Positions 62,735 through 64,000 of a stretch of DNA of 64,000 nucleotides are shown in pieces. A program made the position numbers and the translations under genes. Under the pieces are notes generated by a model. That model searched no databases. It was not told the DNA's origin and worked only from the letters and a program-made list of their open reading frames with translations. Within the stretch, counting starts at the first letter, position 1. Each line of letters opens with the position of its first letter. Origin of the DNA: Geodermatophilus sabuli (GTDB taxonomy: Bacteria; Actinomycetota; Actinomycetes; Mycobacteriales; Geodermatophilaceae); NCBI RefSeq assembly GCF_900215145.1, contig NZ_OBDO01000006.1:124001-188000 (forward strand), read 5' to 3'.

Positions 62735-62877
62735 CTGGCTCGGCGGTGGTCGGCGCCACCGAGACCAGCCGCGAGCCCCTGCGCTGCCTCAAGCGCCGGC
62801 TCTCCGACGTCGTCTACCGCTCCCTGCGCGCCGACCAGGCCGCTGAGGAGGCCGTGCCGGCCGCGGTCGCTGCCTGA
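62735..62877 (+). mobile_element. IS110-family transposase C-terminal remnant
   Basis: SREPLRCLKRRLSDVVYRSL and RADQAAEEAVPA are the end of IS110/IS1111-type transposases. Only about 45 residues remain and no catalytic part is present. Confidence 0.65.
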
Positions 62878-63364
62878 AGGGCGGTGAGCGCGAGGTCGGC
62901 TGATGCACACGGTGCCAGATCCCGGAGTGGTCACTCCTCGGCCCGCCGGCGTGACCGTGTACCGACACGTCGAGGTGCTCCCCCGACCTGCCGCCCGCCA
63001 TCCGGAGATCGGAGCCGTGATCGCCGCGCTGACCGCCGCCGCCGGCGCCCTGCACGACTCCGACCGGCGGTCGCTACGCGAGGCCCCAGATCCGGTCACG
63101 ACCGCCGGCCACGTCCGGGCTGACGCAGGTGCGGCGCGGTAGCAGGCGAACGCGGACCCGGACCGAGCCGGGTCTGATGACCTGGGGTCGATCACCTCGG
63201 CGACGAGGACGACCCGGGCGGCCGCGGTGGGGGAGCGGCGTGTCCTCCGGCGCGACGATGGGCGCCTGCTCATGAGGAGCCGTCGAGCTGCACATGCTCG
63301 AGGAGGCCTGGCGTGACCTCTGGCGCTCACCAACGTCCGTGCGGGCGGTGCCGCCGTGCGTACG
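62878..63364. other. 487-nt region without a supported gene
   Basis: A 79-codon plus-strand frame from ATG 62903 (MHTVPDPGVVTPRPAGVTVY) exists, but its composition is what GC-rich noncoding DNA gives, and it has no ribosome site or family match that I know. Nothing else is seen. Confidence 0.3.
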
Positions 63365-64000
63365 TCAGGGGCTCGAGGTCGGTTGCCGCCGGTGGTGCGG
63401 GCTGTCGGGGTTCAGCAGCGAGTGCTTGCGGCCGTAGGTGAAGTAGATGGCGAACCCGATGAGGAGCCAGATCGCGAAGCGCGCCCAGGTCTCCCAGGGC
63501 AGTTGCCAGATCAGGAACAGCGACGACAGGACTCCGAAGGCGGGGACGACGGGCATGAAGGGCAGGCGGAAGGAACGGGGTGTGTCGGGCTGGGTGTAGC
63601 GGAACAGGATGACCGCGGCGCACACGACGATGAACGCGGAGAGGATGCCGATGTTGGTCAGGTCCGCGACGGCGCGGATCGGGAAGACGCCGGCGAGCAC
63701 GGCCGCACCGATGCCGGCGATCCAGGTGACGCGCTGCGGGGTGCCGTGGCGGTCCACCTTGGCGAACCAGGTGGGCAGCAGCCCGTCGCGGCTCATGGAG
63801 AACCAGACGCGGGTGACGCCGAGCAGGAAGGTCAGCATCACGGTCAGGATGGACAGCACGGCGAAGACGGAGATGATGCTGGCGATCACCGGGAGGCCGA
63901 CGCTGGTGAAGGCCGAGGCGAAGCCGGCGGTCGGATCGATGTCCCGGTAGTTCTGCATCCCGGTGAGCACGAGCGTGGCGGCCACGTAGAGCGTCATCGC
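63365..64000 (-). CDS. APC-superfamily amino-acid permease, C-terminal part (5' end outside window)
   Basis: At least 210 residues, open to the right edge. The sequence matches the last half of cationic-amino-acid-type permeases: LVLTGMQNYRDIDPTAGFAS, FLLGVTRVWFSMSRDGLLP, WFAKVDRHGTPQRVTWIAGI, TNIGILSAFIVVCAAVILFR and RSFRLPFMPVVPAFGVLSSL. It has about six membrane segments followed by a hydrophilic tail ending QPTSSP. It imports amino acids through the cytoplasmic membrane. Not related to the island cargo as far as can be seen. Confidence 0.9.
   Translation of the reverse strand, partial: AMTLYVAATLVLTGMQNYRDIDPTAGFASAFTSVGLPVIASIISVFAVLSILTVMLTFLLGVTRVWFSMSRDGLLPTWFAKVDRHGTPQRVTWIAGIGAAVLAGVFPIRAVADLTNIGILSAFIVVCAAVILFRYTQPDTPRSFRLPFMPVVPAFGVLSSLFLIWQLPWETWARFAIWLLIGFAIYFTYGRKHSLLNPDSPHHRRQPTSSP

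Noticed and set aside
62903..63142. A 79-residue hypothetical gene
   Set aside because: No ribosome site, family resemblance or coding-like composition beyond GC bias.
1..64000. CRISPR arrays, rRNA genes, riboswitches or intact prophage
   Set aside because: No regularly spaced repeats, rRNA-like sequence, recognisable aptamer or phage structural genes were seen on reading through the window.

Overview
The window is very GC-rich, uses many GTG starts, carries leaderless-looking promoters and RsbA/MEDS-type and actinobacterial integrase-type sequences. It therefore looks like an actinobacterial chromosome; a Geodermatophilaceae-like genus is my guess from general character, not a proven assignment. 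The stretch from about 2.4 to 10 kb is visibly less GC-rich than the rest and is probably a separate acquisition.

Layout. The left edge holds the end of a MEDS/HATPase anti-sigma protein and a frameshifted kdpD remnant. Three copies of the 3' half of a tRNA-Pro(GGG)-like gene (1.73, 39.46 and 52.84 kb), each followed by a hairpin and preceded by a short arm with a tandem ACAGCAAC repeat, cut the window into segment A (1.8-39.5 kb) and segment B (39.5-52.8 kb). A fourth, collapsed scar lies at 59.27 kb, and integrase C-terminal remnants follow scars three and four. No complete integrase, conjugation or replication gene is visible, so these look like stacked, immobilised cargo islands.

Segment A. 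(i) 2.5-10 kb: an SRPBCC/periplasmic-binding fusion, an ArsR repressor with its own palindrome, then an operon of AtzG-like protein, amidase, ureohydrolase, DUF1989 protein and APC permease, reading as catabolism of a guanidino- or urea-like compound. (ii) 11-21.4 kb: Rieske oxygenase, flavin/2Fe-2S reductase, NTF2-like protein, NCS1 permease, small proteins, a LuxR regulator and a zinc alcohol dehydrogenase, tied together by a shared operator-like motif. (iii) 21.5-33 kb: two glutamine-synthetase-like ligases, each paired with a DUF1116 protein, plus a PuuD-like gamma-glutamyl hydrolase, two permeases, a flavin reductase and Lrp and LacI regulators. Parts (ii) and (iii) together resemble the gamma-glutamylation plus Rieske logic of aniline or isopropylamine oxidation but add DUF1116. 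(iv) 33.4-38.8 kb: Ohr, two signal-less sugar-binding-like proteins, two NmrA-like reductases and an HMG-CoA-lyase-like enzyme.

Segment B is a quaternary-amine or DMSP-type module: GbcA/GbcB-like Rieske oxygenase and reductase, an M24 enzyme of creatinase/DddP type, a BCCT transporter, a DgcA-like Fe-S flavoenzyme, two IclR regulators and a 520-residue multi-HTH GntR/FCD regulator. It ends in a broken zinc-type oxidoreductase gene.

Right part (53-64 kb): an endonuclease/phosphatase-family protein, an FkbM methyltransferase, valS, an EamA exporter, an alpha/beta hydrolase and a partial amino-acid permease, mixed with remnants of MarR, response-regulator, toxin-antitoxin and IS110 genes.
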